From Pasteurellaceae bacterium (GTDB taxonomy: Bacteria > Pseudomonadota > Gammaproteobacteria > Enterobacterales > Pasteurellaceae): a stretch of 62,764 bases of DNA. The stretch lies in the NCBI GenBank assembly GCA_900756155.1, contig CAAEJV010000029.1:1-62764 (forward strand), given 5' to 3'. The position numbers and the translations under genes are program-made. The notes under the pieces are model-generated. The model made no database searches. It was not told the DNA's origin and saw nothing but the letters and a program-made list of their open reading frames with translations. This document shows, in pieces, positions 18,065 to 27,524 of this stretch (positions are counted from its first letter, which is position 1; every line of letters begins with the position of its first letter).

Positions 18065-19603
18065 ATGACTTACACACAAGCATTCATGAAAAACTTTCTG
18101 GGCGCAAGTCCAGATTGGTATAAATTAACCATTATTGCCTTCTTGGTAATTAACCCGATTTTATTCTTTTTTGTTAGTCCATTTTTTGCAGGCTGGCTAC
18201 TCGTTGCAGAGTTTATTTTCACCCTAGCCATGGCATTAAAATGCTACCCTCTTCAACCAGGTGGTTTATTAGCATTTGAAGCCATTGCCATTGGCATGAC
18301 GAATGCCGAACACGTTAAAGCGGAGATCGTGGCAAACTTTGAAGTGGTTTTACTTTTAATCTTCATGGTCGCCGGTATTTATTTTATGAAGCAACTTTTG
18401 CTTTATGTGTTCACCAAATTATTAGTGCGTATCCGTTCTAAAATCGTCCTCTCTTTAGCATTCTGTTTTAGTGCAGCATTTCTTTCAGCTTTCTTAGATG
18501 CACTAACTGTTGTGGCGGTCATCATTAGTGTTGCCATGGGTTTCTATGGGGTTTATCACAAAGTGGCATCAGGGAAAAATCTACAGGATGCGGTTGATAT
18601 TGCCGATGATAACAAAATCAAAAATCATGAAACTCTCGAAAAATTCCGCTCTTTCTTACGTAGCTTAATGATGCATGCTGGTGTGGGTACAGCACTCGGT
18701 GGTGTAATGACCATGGTGGGGGAACCTCAAAACTTAATCATTGCAGAACAAGCTAAATGGAATTTCATTGAATTTTTCTTCCGTATGGCACCAGTGACAG
18801 TCCCTGTATTTATCTGTGGATTACTCACTTGTATTTTAGTCGAAAAATTTAAATTATTCGGTTATGGTGAAAAACTACCGGAAGAAGTATGGCAAGTCTT
18901 AGCGGATTTAGATCGTGAAAACGCACAAAAAATGTCGAAACAAGATAAGATTCGTCTTTCTGTCCAAGCGGTTATCGCGGTTTGGTTGATCTTAGGTTTA
19001 GCCTTCCACTTAGCGGCTGTAGGCATGATTGGTTTAAGTGTGATTATCCTTGCAACAACCTTTACTGGTGTAACTGATGAACACGCTATTGGTAAAGCAT
19101 TCCAAGAAAGTTTACCTTTCACTGCATTATTAGTCGTATTTTTCTCTGTCGTTGCGGTGATTATCGATCAAAAACTTTTTGCACCAATTATTCACTTTGT
19201 ATTAAGTTCTGAAGAGAAAACACAGTTAGCATTATTCTACGGTTTCAATGGTTTACTTTCTGCGATTTCTGATAACGTATTCGTAGCAACGGTTTATATC
19301 AATGAAGCGAAACATGCCCTTGCGACAGGCGCAATTGCACCGCACCAATTTGAATTACTTGCGGTAGCAATCAATACAGGTACAAACTTACCTTCTGTCG
19401 CTACACCAAACGGTCAAGCAGCATTCTTGTTCTTATTAACATCATCACTTGCGCCATTAATTAAACTTTCTTATGGTAGAATGGTCTACATGGCATTGCC
19501 TTACACTATCGTATTAACGCTAGTTGGTTTCCTTGCAATCGAATTTATCCTACCAGGAATGACGATTTGGCTTGCAAACCTTGGCTTAATTCTTCCAATT
19601 TAA
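18065..19603 (+). CDS. nhaB: Na+/H+ antiporter NhaB
   Basis: NhaB is an electrogenic inner-membrane sodium/proton exchanger of the ion-transporter superfamily. The 512 residues are rich in hydrophobic segments. FLSAFLDALTVVAVIISVAMGFYGVY, GTALGGVMTMVGEPQNLII and NTGTNLPSVATPNGQAAFLF are conserved. ACGGAG precedes ATG 18065. dsbB follows after 19 bases; fadR-nhaB-dsbB order is shared with E. coli. Confidence 0.96.
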   Translation: MTYTQAFMKNFLGASPDWYKLTIIAFLVINPILFFFVSPFFAGWLLVAEFIFTLAMALKCYPLQPGGLLAFEAIAIGMTNAEHVKAEIVANFEVVLLLIFMVAGIYFMKQLLLYVFTKLLVRIRSKIVLSLAFCFSAAFLSAFLDALTVVAVIISVAMGFYGVYHKVASGKNLQDAVDIADDNKIKNHETLEKFRSFLRSLMMHAGVGTALGGVMTMVGEPQNLIIAEQAKWNFIEFFFRMAPVTVPVFICGLLTCILVEKFKLFGYGEKLPEEVWQVLADLDRENAQKMSKQDKIRLSVQAVIAVWLILGLAFHLAAVGMIGLSVIILATTFTGVTDEHAIGKAFQESLPFTALLVVFFSVVAVIIDQKLFAPIIHFVLSSEEKTQLALFYGFNGLLSAISDNVFVATVYINEAKHALATGAIAPHQFELLAVAINTGTNLPSVATPNGQAAFLFLLTSSLAPLIKLSYGRMVYMALPYTIVLTLVGFLAIEFILPGMTIWLANLGLILPI

Positions 19604-19622
19604 TGAAGCATAAGGAGAAAGA

Positions 19623-20156
19623 ATGCTCGACTTTTTTAAGCAATTATCCCTTAAACGTTCAGCGTGGATCTTTTTGGCATTTACCGCATTAGCCTTAGAA
19701 TCGACCGCACTTTACTTTCAATACGGCATGGGTTTACAACCTTGCGTACTTTGTGTTTACGAACGTTTAGCTATGGTAGGGTTATTTATTGCTGGTTTTA
19801 TCGGCGCCTTAGCCCCTAGTTCGCTTATTGTCCGCATTCTTGCTCTTATTGTGGGTTTATTTAGTGCAATCAAAGGATTAATGATTTCCATTCGTCACCT
19901 TGATTTACAAATGAACCCTGCGCCATGGAAACAATGTGAATTTATACCAAACTTTCCAGAAACGTTACCATTCCATAAATGGCTACCTGCGGTGTTCAAT
20001 CCAACAGGCAGCTGTAACGAAAGCCAATGGTCACTTTTCGGCATCACGATGGTGCAATGGTTGGTATTTATTTTCACTGTCTATGTCATTGTGTTGGGAT
20101 TAATTACACTTTCACAAGTGAAGAAAAGTCGAAATCGACGCCTCATTTTTAAGTAG
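19623..20156 (+). CDS. dsbB: Disulfide bond formation protein DsbB
   Basis: DsbB reoxidises periplasmic DsbA and passes electrons to quinone. The 177 residues form four membrane segments. The first periplasmic loop carries C41-VL-C44; the second carries C105 and C131, the pair that reacts with DsbA. AAGGAG precedes ATG 19623. A USS lies near the start at 19704. A strong terminator follows. Confidence 0.96.
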   Translation: MLDFFKQLSLKRSAWIFLAFTALALESTALYFQYGMGLQPCVLCVYERLAMVGLFIAGFIGALAPSSLIVRILALIVGLFSAIKGLMISIRHLDLQMNPAPWKQCEFIPNFPETLPFHKWLPAVFNPTGSCNESQWSLFGITMVQWLVFIFTVYVIVLGLITLSQVKKSRNRRLIFK

Positions 20157-20170
20157 TCTAATCGCATACT

Positions 20171-20202
20171 AAAAAGCCTAGAGATATTCTCTAGGCTTTT
20201 TT
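20171..20202 (+). terminator. Bidirectional terminator after dsbB
   Basis: AAAAAGCCTAGAGA (20171-20184) and TCTCTAGGCTTTTT (20188-20201) form a 14-bp perfect stem with a three-base loop. A and T runs flank it, so it can serve both dsbB and the convergent DUF1294 gene. Confidence 0.92.
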
Positions 20203-20230
20203 CTTACTGAAAGTCATTCTGTACTCAACA

Positions 20231-20506
20231 TTATTCAAGAAAGAAATACCAATAAGGCATTAAGATCAACCAAATAAAGGCACTGAGAATAACAACAAAT
20301 TTAAAACTGAAGTGTTTGGTTTTATGACGAAAGCGTTTCATCCCGCAATAAACACCAATAAAACCACCAAGCAGGCTTAATAGAAAGAAAGTATTTTCAG
20401 AAATTCGCCAGCCATGACGAACCGCGCGGACTTTGTCTTTCCACATTAAAAAATAAGCGGCGATATTCACCGCCGCTAACATCACAAATAAAAGCTGAAT
20501 CAGCAT
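20231..20506 (-). CDS. DUF1294 family small membrane protein
   Basis: This 91-residue protein has about three membrane segments. The DUF1294 pattern is visible: MWKDKVRAVRHGWRISENT, then LLSLLGGFIGVYCGMKRFRHKT. No function is established. Its ATG overlaps the glyA stop as TAATG, so it is translated from the glyA message. Charged residues cluster between the first two membrane segments. Confidence 0.85.
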   Translation of the reverse strand: MLIQLLFVMLAAVNIAAYFLMWKDKVRAVRHGWRISENTFFLLSLLGGFIGVYCGMKRFRHKTKHFSFKFVVILSAFIWLILMPYWYFFLE

Positions 20507-21768
20507 TATGCGTAAACTGGAAGACGTTTGCAGATTGCCAATACTTTTTCTTTGGTTGCTGCAATCACTTGTTCTTCGTTTTCTTTGCCTAATGCATCTA
20601 ATACATCACACATCCAGCCGGCTAACTCACGACAGTCTTGTTCGTTAAAGCCACGACGAGTCACCGCTGGTGTACCAACACGAATACCAGAGGTCACAAA
20701 TGGTTTTTGTGGGTCATTTGGTACTGAGTTTTTATTCACCGTGATATTCGCTTTACCTAACGCAGCATCAGCCGCTTTGCCGGTTAAGCCTTGTTTGATG
20801 AAGCTCACTAAGAATAAATGGTTTTCTGTACCATTTGAAACCACGTCATAACCGCGTTGTTTAAACACTTCCACCATTGCTTTCGCATTTTTAATTACGT
20901 TTGCTTGGTATTCTTTATAAGCTGGTTCTAACGCCTCTTTGAAACATACTGCTTTTGCGGCAATAATGTGAACTAATGGACCACCTTGGTTTGCAGGGAA
21001 AACAGAAGATTGTAAGCGTTTATAAAGCTCTTCATCACCGCAAGAAGAAAGGATTAAACCGCCACGTGGACCACCTAAGGTTTTATGGGTAGTTGTTGTG
21101 ACAACATGTGCATATGGTAATGGATTTGGATATAAACCTGCTGCGATTAAACCCGCAACGTGCGCCATATCCACAAATAAATACGCGCCCACTTCATCGG
21201 CGATTTCGCGCATTTTTTTCCAATCTACCACTTGAGAATAAGCAGAGAAACCAGCCACGATCATTTTTGGTTTATGTTCTAACGCTTTTTGACGCACATC
21301 TTCATAGTCGATTAAACCATCAGCAGTGATACCATAAAGTACAGAATTATAGATTTTACCGGAGAAACTCACTTTTGCCCCATGGGTTAAGTGACCACCG
21401 TGTGCTAAATCCATCCCTAAAATGGTATCGCCCGCATTGATTAATGCACCATATACTGCCGCATTTGCTTGTGAACCTGAGTGTGGTTGTACGTTCACAT
21501 AATCCGCACCAAATAACTCTTTCGCGCGATCAATCGCCAACTGCTCCACAATGTCTGCGTACTCACAACCGCCGTAGTAACGTTTACCTGGATAGCCTTC
21601 TGCATATTTGTTAGTAAACTGAGAACCTTGCGCTTCCATTACGCGTGGGCTTGCATAGTTTTCAGACGCGATAAGCTCGATATGCTCTTCTTGACGACGA
21701 TTTTCGTCCTGAATGGCTTGCCATAGAACCGGATCGTAATCAGCGATGTTCATACTTTTTTTAAACAT
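20506..21768 (-). CDS. glyA: Serine hydroxymethyltransferase GlyA
   Basis: GlyA is a PLP enzyme that interconverts serine and glycine while charging tetrahydrofolate with a one-carbon unit. The 420 residues carry the PLP lysine K229 in TTTTHKTLGGPRGG, with HSGSQAN (96-102) and FVDMAHVAGLIAAG upstream. ATG 21768 is chosen because MFKKSMNIADYD is the family start; the open frame to 21879 has no family match. In H. influenzae, by memory, purH-purD-glyA are adjacent; here three extra genes lie between purD and glyA. Confidence 0.96.
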   Translation of the reverse strand: MFKKSMNIADYDPVLWQAIQDENRRQEEHIELIASENYASPRVMEAQGSQFTNKYAEGYPGKRYYGGCEYADIVEQLAIDRAKELFGADYVNVQPHSGSQANAAVYGALINAGDTILGMDLAHGGHLTHGAKVSFSGKIYNSVLYGITADGLIDYEDVRQKALEHKPKMIVAGFSAYSQVVDWKKMREIADEVGAYLFVDMAHVAGLIAAGLYPNPLPYAHVVTTTTHKTLGGPRGGLILSSCGDEELYKRLQSSVFPANQGGPLVHIIAAKAVCFKEALEPAYKEYQANVIKNAKAMVEVFKQRGYDVVSNGTENHLFLVSFIKQGLTGKAADAALGKANITVNKNSVPNDPQKPFVTSGIRVGTPAVTRRGFNEQDCRELAGWMCDVLDALGKENEEQVIAATKEKVLAICKRLPVYA

Positions 21769-21849
21769 TGTGTTTTCCTCGTTGTTTGAATTATTTGTGT
21801 ATAGTTTACCTGTTTCCAGGCAAAAACTTAACCAAAAATTTCGACCATA

Positions 21850-21872
21850 TTTTTCATTATTACAATGAAAAA
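21850..21872 (-). terminator. Weak hairpin between lipoprotein gene and glyA
   Basis: TTTTTCATT (21850-21858) and AATGAAAAA (21864-21872) form a 9-bp AT-rich stem just after the lipoprotein stop. No long T run follows on the minus strand, so read-through into glyA is possible. Confidence 0.4.
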
Positions 21873-21883
21873 CATTCATTTAT

Positions 21884-22453
21884 CTAAATCGAGCCTTTTT
21901 CTTTCACTAATTTTTCAATTAATTTAACTTCTTTTGTTTTCTCACCCGCACTAAGTTTACGGCATTGGCTGGTTTCTTTCGTATAAGTATTAAAATTTGT
22001 CATCCTTGTTGGACTTTTCATTTTAATCTTCATATCCAAATGATCACCACAACGATCACAAGGTGAAACAAATTCCTTCTCATAGTCTTTAAACTCTGGA
22101 ACTTGCTCTATGATTTTCGCAACTTGTGGTGAATGGGCGGTTTTAAATAGACGATCAGTAAAGTCATAACTCAATTTACCATCACCTGCCTGCCATTTGG
22201 CTTTGGCTTGCAATAAATAACGCATCCAACCTTCTTTAGTATCAATCTGAGAGATACCACGCATCAGCACAGTTTGATCCGCTCGATAGGTGATGTAATC
22301 AAAATGCTCGACTGGTAAAGGGGCTTTTGCCGCAGGCTTAACATGGCAAATCCAATCGCCCACCAACGCTTTTTCCTGTTCAGTTTGCTGATGTGCCGTT
22401 GCGCATCCCGATAGCAATACAGCGACAAGACTACCTAATACTAATTTTCTCAT
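21884..22453 (-). CDS. Putative lipoprotein, paralogue A
   Basis: The 189 residues open with a lipoprotein signal MRKLVLGSLVAVLLSGC (lipid Cys17). The mature part shares its layout with the next gene upstream: GDWICH, then MRGISQID, KWQAGDGKLSYDF, AHSPQVAK, SPCDRCGDH and a late Cys before the C-terminus. It has an additional CDRC pair absent from its neighbour, so an extra disulfide or metal site is possible. I do not recognise a named family. A GGAGTATTACT precedes the ATG. Confidence 0.8.
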   Translation of the reverse strand: MRKLVLGSLVAVLLSGCATAHQQTEQEKALVGDWICHVKPAAKAPLPVEHFDYITYRADQTVLMRGISQIDTKEGWMRYLLQAKAKWQAGDGKLSYDFTDRLFKTAHSPQVAKIIEQVPEFKDYEKEFVSPCDRCGDHLDMKIKMKSPTRMTNFNTYTKETSQCRKLSAGEKTKEVKLIEKLVKEKGSI

Positions 22454-22549
22454 AGTAATACTCCTTTTATTAAGTTGATTTCCGCACTATCAAAAATAAA
22501 GTGCGGTTAAAATCACGTTTGTTTTGTATCAAGCTTAAAATAATTGTAT

Positions 22550-23095
22550 TTATTTCTTCACAAACCACTGATTCAATAACTGAATATCTTTGTCATTCTC
22601 TGTGACTCGTCGGCAAGTCGCAAAATCCTTATCTAAAATAAGTTGATTACCATTCTGTTTAAGTTCAATTGGCATATTCACGTGATCGCCTGATTTGCTA
22701 TAAAACGTAGTTAATTGCTCTTTTTCTTGTTTTTGTAATTTCTTATCTTGCTTGATGGCTTTCGCCACATTGTTACTGTGTGCAGGCACCATCGCGCGAT
22801 TAACAAAATCAAAACTCAAGACATTATTTTGGCTCTGCCATTTCACCTTACCTTTTGTTAAATAACGAATAGTCGTCTCTTTATCCAATTCAATGTAGGA
22901 AATGCCTCGCAAGGCGCCTGTTCCATCTGGCTTTAAGACAAAGTGATCTAAGCGATCGTAAGTTTGTTTATCTTGTGTCGGGATAGTATGACAAATCCAC
23001 TCGCCATCTAATGTTGAACTTTGTGAGACATTTGAAGCCCCCGAGCAACCTGTTAATAATGCAGCAACAAGGCTACCTAATATTAATTTTCTCAT
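22550..23095 (-). CDS. Putative lipoprotein, paralogue B
   Basis: The 181 residues have the signal MRKLILGSLVAALLTGC (lipid Cys17), nearly the same as the next gene. Shared blocks are GEWICH, LRGISYIEL, VKWQSQNNVLSFDFVNR, PAHSNNVAKAI and GDHVNM. The CDRC of paralogue A is replaced by a sequence without cysteine (YSKSGDH). The pair looks like a tandem duplication that has diverged. I do not recognise a function. It follows the DUF711 gene by 63 bases in the same direction. Confidence 0.8.
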   Translation of the reverse strand: MRKLILGSLVAALLTGCSGASNVSQSSTLDGEWICHTIPTQDKQTYDRLDHFVLKPDGTGALRGISYIELDKETTIRYLTKGKVKWQSQNNVLSFDFVNRAMVPAHSNNVAKAIKQDKKLQKQEKEQLTTFYSKSGDHVNMPIELKQNGNQLILDKDFATCRRVTENDKDIQLLNQWFVKK

Positions 23096-23158
23096 GAGAT
23101 ACTCCTTTTATTGACAGTAGGGATAACGTTGATCACAACAAAATAGGAAAATTTTCGT

Positions 23159-24376
23159 TTAATCAGGAATGTGTAAAAGGCGGCAGTTACATAAATCATC
23201 ACTCTCAAATTCTGATATTTCACCTGCAACCTTATTCGGAATGGGAAATAAACGCACAGTGAGTGGTTTATTTAAGCGAAATGCCATCGTTCCCGTATCG
23301 CGCATAATCGCCGCTATGCTTTCTGCCTTAACATTTCCCGCCACAGGAACCGTGTCTAAACCGATACCACATACTGCACTATAAGTCAGTAAAGCTCGAA
23401 TATCAAAATAGTGTTTTTGTGTCCCTTCGGCTAAACCTAAATCTTCTGTCACCGCCAACATTAATCCAGAAAACCCAACTAATGGTACGCGTCGGATTGA
23501 TTTAAACACTTTTGTCAGTAACGCAGAAATCTCGACTGAACCAGCCGCACCAAAATAAGGCAATCCCATTAATTCATACACTTTTGTCATGGATGCACAA
23601 TTTTTCGATGGTGCCGCCGAACTATCAATGCCTGCAAATTCACCTGATAATTTGACCGCACTTAACATCTCTAATACTTGATCTACATGATATTGCAGAG
23701 CTTGCGACATAGCCTGATAACAATCAGCATAAAATTGATTATGAGGCGATTTTGGTATAGATTTTAATACTTCGACTAATAAATCGGGTGTTTCTAAACC
23801 AATGACAAAACTGTTTGGCAAATGACTTAGATGATAACCGGCGGGGAAATAAGGAATAAATGGCTTGCAGTTAAAATTCACCGTAAAGTTAAAATTACCT
23901 TCACCACGTGGTGTGATATTTGCAATTCGTTGTACGGCATAAACAGATTGCTCAATAAGTTCATTATCTAACACGCCATTTTCATCTAATGGCACATTGA
24001 CACAAGCATTACACAAGTCGCCATAAGCCGCGATTAGCTCTGGTAATAAAGCAATTTCCTCTTTATTTCTCGCCGCGCCTATTGCAAATCGAAGACGAAT
24101 TCCACTTTCATTAAATTTATTCAATAATTCCGTTAAATACTGCAAATCTGCTTTTGCTGTCTGCAAATTGGTTAAATCCAAATATTCACCAAAGGGATTG
24201 GTGATCACTCGAATCGATTGCAAGGTATAACCTGCTTTCTGAACAGCTGGCAATAATAAATCCACATCACGTTTCACCGAATAAAGGGCGTCTTCCCATT
24301 GCGTTTTATCTTTATGTAACGTCAGAAAAAAACTGATTGTGCGAAGACGACATAATTCCTTATTTTTATAATCCAT
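23159..24376 (-). CDS. DUF711 (UPF0210) family protein
   Basis: The 405 residues match the DUF711 family by GIDSSAAP in the middle and CGIGLDTVPVAGN near the C-terminus, with an N-terminal FFLTLHKDK stretch. Structures exist for family members but no reaction is established that I can recall. ATG 24376 is preferred to the in-frame ATG at 24391 because AAGGA lies just before it. purD ends 24 bases upstream, so it is likely transcribed with the purine genes. A late Cys-Asn-Cys occurs close to the C-terminus. Confidence 0.78.
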   Translation of the reverse strand: MDYKNKELCRLRTISFFLTLHKDKTQWEDALYSVKRDVDLLLPAVQKAGYTLQSIRVITNPFGEYLDLTNLQTAKADLQYLTELLNKFNESGIRLRFAIGAARNKEEIALLPELIAAYGDLCNACVNVPLDENGVLDNELIEQSVYAVQRIANITPRGEGNFNFTVNFNCKPFIPYFPAGYHLSHLPNSFVIGLETPDLLVEVLKSIPKSPHNQFYADCYQAMSQALQYHVDQVLEMLSAVKLSGEFAGIDSSAAPSKNCASMTKVYELMGLPYFGAAGSVEISALLTKVFKSIRRVPLVGFSGLMLAVTEDLGLAEGTQKHYFDIRALLTYSAVCGIGLDTVPVAGNVKAESIAAIMRDTGTMAFRLNKPLTVRLFPIPNKVAGEISEFESDDLCNCRLLHIPD

Positions 24377-24400
24377 ACTGTTCCTTAACATTAAATGTAA

Positions 24401-25690
24401 TTATTTTTGCTGCTCACGTTCAACAGCACGATAGCCAATATCTCGACGATAAAAACGTCCAGTCCATTGAATTTGCTCAGCGAGTTTTAAGGCTTTTTGT
24501 TGTGCTTCAAATACGCTTTCGCCTAACGCAGTAACACAAAGCACACGACCGCCGTTTGTAACTAACTTGCCTTCTTGTTCTGTAACGCCCGCTAAGAAAA
24601 CTTTCTCATTTTCGACCGCACTTTGTGGCAAACCCGTGATTTCATCCCCCTTGCGATAATCACCTGGATAGCCTTTAGCAGCCAAAACAATACCCAAAGA
24701 AGATTTTGGATTCCATTGGGATTTCACTTCGTCCAATTTTCCCTCGCAAGCTTTAAGACAAAATCCTACCAGATCTGATTCAAGACGTAGCATAATCGGC
24801 TGAGTTTCTGGATCGCCAAAACGGCAGTTAAATTCAATCACTTTCGGCTGACCATTCGGCATAATCATTAATCCAGCATACAGAAAACCTGTGTAAACAT
24901 TGCCTTCTGCTGCCATGCCATTGACCGTTGGATAAATCACTTCACGCATAATGCGATCATAAATTTCTGGTGTAACCACTGGTGCTGGTGAATACGCGCC
25001 CATACCGCCAGTATTTAAGCCTGTATCATTTTCGCCCACGCGTTTATGATCTTGACTGGTTGCCATAGGTTCGACGTTTTTACCATCTACCATGACGATG
25101 AAACTTGCTTCTTCGCCATCTAGAAACTCTTCAATCACCACTCGACTACCCGCTTCGCCAAAAGCATTACCAGAAAGCATATCACGCACAGCCTCTTCCG
25201 CTTCCTGCAATGTCATTGCAACAATTACGCCTTTGCCCGCCGCCAGACCATCTGCTTTTACAACAATTGGCGCACCTTTCTCACGCAAATACGCCAATGC
25301 AGGTTCTACTTCGGTGAAGTTTTGATATTCTGCCGTTGGGATTTTATGACGAGCGAGGAAATCTTTGGTAAATGCTTTTGAACCTTCCAATTGTGCAGCC
25401 GCTTGAGTTGGACCAAAAATTTTTAATCCAGCTGCACGAAATGCATCAACTACCCCTATCACTAATGGAGCTTCAGGGCCAACAATGGTTAATCCAATTT
25501 GTTTATCTTGAGCAAATTTCACTAAGGCAGGGATATCTGTCGCAGAAATATTTACGTTTTCTACTTTGTGTTCCAATGCTGTACCCGCGTTGCCTGGTGC
25601 GACGAAAACTTTGTCCGCTAATGGAGATTGTGCAGCTTTCCAAGCCAAGGCGTGTTCACGACCGCCATTTCCGATGATGAGGATGTTCAT
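24401..25690 (-). CDS. purD: Phosphoribosylamine-glycine ligase PurD
   Basis: PurD joins phosphoribosylamine and glycine with ATP, the second step of purine synthesis. The 429 residues form an ATP-grasp enzyme: MNILIIGNGGREHALAW at the N-terminus, IVVKADGLAAGKGVI, and GFLYAGLMI followed by VIEFNCRFGDPETQ for metal binding. AAGGAGCATT precedes ATG 25690. A nested palindrome separates it from purH. Confidence 0.97.
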   Translation of the reverse strand: MNILIIGNGGREHALAWKAAQSPLADKVFVAPGNAGTALEHKVENVNISATDIPALVKFAQDKQIGLTIVGPEAPLVIGVVDAFRAAGLKIFGPTQAAAQLEGSKAFTKDFLARHKIPTAEYQNFTEVEPALAYLREKGAPIVVKADGLAAGKGVIVAMTLQEAEEAVRDMLSGNAFGEAGSRVVIEEFLDGEEASFIVMVDGKNVEPMATSQDHKRVGENDTGLNTGGMGAYSPAPVVTPEIYDRIMREVIYPTVNGMAAEGNVYTGFLYAGLMIMPNGQPKVIEFNCRFGDPETQPIMLRLESDLVGFCLKACEGKLDEVKSQWNPKSSLGIVLAAKGYPGDYRKGDEITGLPQSAVENEKVFLAGVTEQEGKLVTNGGRVLCVTALGESVFEAQQKALKLAEQIQWTGRFYRRDIGYRAVEREQQK

Positions 25691-25718
25691 AATGCTCCTT
25701 GTATCTTTTTGAATTTAA

Positions 25719-25833
25719 CCCCCCTCTTTAGCAAAGAGGGGGAGGGGAGATTTGGCAGAAGCTATTTCAACCTCATAGTATATTTAGCATTGTTTAAATC
25801 TCCCCCCAGCCCCCTCTTTACGAAAGAGGGGGG
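25719..25833. repeat. Nested palindromic element (MITE/REP-like) between purH and purD
   Basis: This 115-bp block has imperfect terminal inverted repeats of about 35-38 bp. Each repeat itself contains a hairpin: CCCCCTCTTT/AAAGAGGGGG at 25720-25739 and CCCCCTCTTT/AAAGAGGGGG around 25810-25832. AGATTT at about 25748-25753 faces AAATCT at 25796-25801. The central 42 bases are unstructured and AT-rich. No clear target duplication is seen. Similar C/G-rich palindromes are scattered in several gamma-proteobacteria, so a non-autonomous mobile repeat is likely. Confidence 0.75.
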
Positions 25834-25883
25834 AGGAATAAGTAAAAAAGTAATTCGATCATTGAGCGAAGTTACGATATAAA

Positions 25884-27482
25884 TTAATGTCTAAAATGAC
25901 GCATTCCAGTTAATACCATCACCATATTATGTTCATCTGCTGCATCGATGACTTCTTGATCGCGCATTGAACCACCTGGATGGATAACACATTGAATACC
26001 TACTTTTGCCGCCGCATCAATACCGTCACGGAATGGGAAGAATGCATCAGAAGCCATCACACAACCGGCTACGGTTAAACCTTCATCCTGAGCTTTAATA
26101 CCCGCAATCTTCGCAGAATATACGCGGCTCATTTGGCCAGCACCAATGCCGATAGTTTGATTGTCTTTGGCGTAAACAATGGCATTCGATTTCACAAATT
26201 TTGCCACTTTCCAGCAGAACAATAAGTCTTTTAGTTCTTGTTCAGTTGGTTGACGTTTACTTACCACTTTTAAATCATCCACGCCAACCATGCCTAAATC
26301 CGCATCTTGTACTAATAAACCACCATTTACACGTTTGAAATCTAGACGTTCAGAACGTGAAGTCCATTCGCCACATTCAAGTAAACGAACATTTTTCTTA
26401 CGTTTCACGACTTCTTGAGCTTCAGCTGATACTTTCGGTGCAATAATCACTTCAACGAATTGGCGCTCCACGATTTCAGTCGCGGTTTTTTCGTCTAATT
26501 CACGGTTGAAAGCAATAATGCCGCCAAATGCAGAGGTTGGATCGGTTTGGTAAGCACGGTTGTAGGCGTCTAAAATATCTTTACCTAAAGCCACACCGCA
26601 TGGATTTGCATGTTTAACGATCACGCAAGCTGGCTCATCAAATTCTTTCACGCATTCAAGTGCCGCATCGGTGTCTGCAATATTATTGTAAGACAAGGCT
26701 TTGCCTTGTAATTGATGAGCGGTGGCTACACTTGCTTCTTTCACATTTAAATCAACATAGAAAGCCGCATTTTGATGAGAGTTTTCGCCGTAACGCATGG
26801 TTTGTTTACGCACGAAGTTAAGGTTTAAAGTACGTGGGAATTGACCGCACTTCGCATTCGCATCTTCTTCCTCTGCTACATGATACGGTTTCACCATTTG
26901 TCCAAAGTAGTTAGCAATCATCGAGTCATATTGAGCGGTATGTTCAAATGCTTTAATCGCAAGGTCAAAACGAGTTTCAAGCGTTAGGCTGTTTTGGTGT
27001 TTATCCATTTCCGCAAGAATAGCGTTGAAATCACCATTATTTACCACGATCGCCACATCTTTATGGTTTTTCGCGGCAGAGCGCACCATAGTTGGCCCAC
27101 CGATATCGATATTTTCTACCGCATCAGCCAAGGTGCAATCTGGTTTAGCCACGGTAGCGGCAAATGGATATAAATTCACGACGACCATATCAATGCCTTC
27201 AATACCATGTTGCTGCATGATAGCGTCATCTGTACCACGACGGCCAAGAATACCGCCATGTACTTTTGGATGTAAGGTTTTCACACGACCGTCCATCATT
27301 TCTGGAAATCCCGTATAATCGGACACTTCCGTCACCGGCAAACCATGCTGCTCCAACAATTTTGCGGTACCGCCTGTGGAAAGTAGTTTTACACCACGCT
27401 GTACTAAGCCTTGAGCAAATTCTACGATACCGGTTTTATCAGAAACACTCAGTAAAGCCTGACGAATTGGACGATCTGTCAT
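25884..27482 (-). CDS. purH: Bifunctional AICAR transformylase / IMP cyclohydrolase PurH
   Basis: PurH carries out the last two steps of IMP synthesis. The 532 residues comprise the cyclohydrolase domain (about 1-200: ALLSVSDKTGIVEFA, LLSTGGTAKLL, TLHPKVHGGIL) and the transformylase domain, with CVIVKHANPCGVALG and SDAFFPFRDGIDAAAKVGI. AAAGGAAAA precedes ATG 27482. A palindromic PurR operator and a TATAAT stand upstream. It heads a likely purH-purD-DUF711 transcription unit. Confidence 0.97.
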   Translation of the reverse strand: MTDRPIRQALLSVSDKTGIVEFAQGLVQRGVKLLSTGGTAKLLEQHGLPVTEVSDYTGFPEMMDGRVKTLHPKVHGGILGRRGTDDAIMQQHGIEGIDMVVVNLYPFAATVAKPDCTLADAVENIDIGGPTMVRSAAKNHKDVAIVVNNGDFNAILAEMDKHQNSLTLETRFDLAIKAFEHTAQYDSMIANYFGQMVKPYHVAEEEDANAKCGQFPRTLNLNFVRKQTMRYGENSHQNAAFYVDLNVKEASVATAHQLQGKALSYNNIADTDAALECVKEFDEPACVIVKHANPCGVALGKDILDAYNRAYQTDPTSAFGGIIAFNRELDEKTATEIVERQFVEVIIAPKVSAEAQEVVKRKKNVRLLECGEWTSRSERLDFKRVNGGLLVQDADLGMVGVDDLKVVSKRQPTEQELKDLLFCWKVAKFVKSNAIVYAKDNQTIGIGAGQMSRVYSAKIAGIKAQDEGLTVAGCVMASDAFFPFRDGIDAAAKVGIQCVIHPGGSMRDQEVIDAADEHNMVMVLTGMRHFRH

Positions 27483-27524
27483 TACATTTTCCTTTCATTA
27501 AATGGTTAAAAATAAGCGGGGTGA

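Noticed and set aside
22477..22502. USS-pair terminator between the two lipoprotein genes
   Set aside because: One arm is imperfect (TCCGCACTA) and no T run follows; only a 7-bp stem remains.
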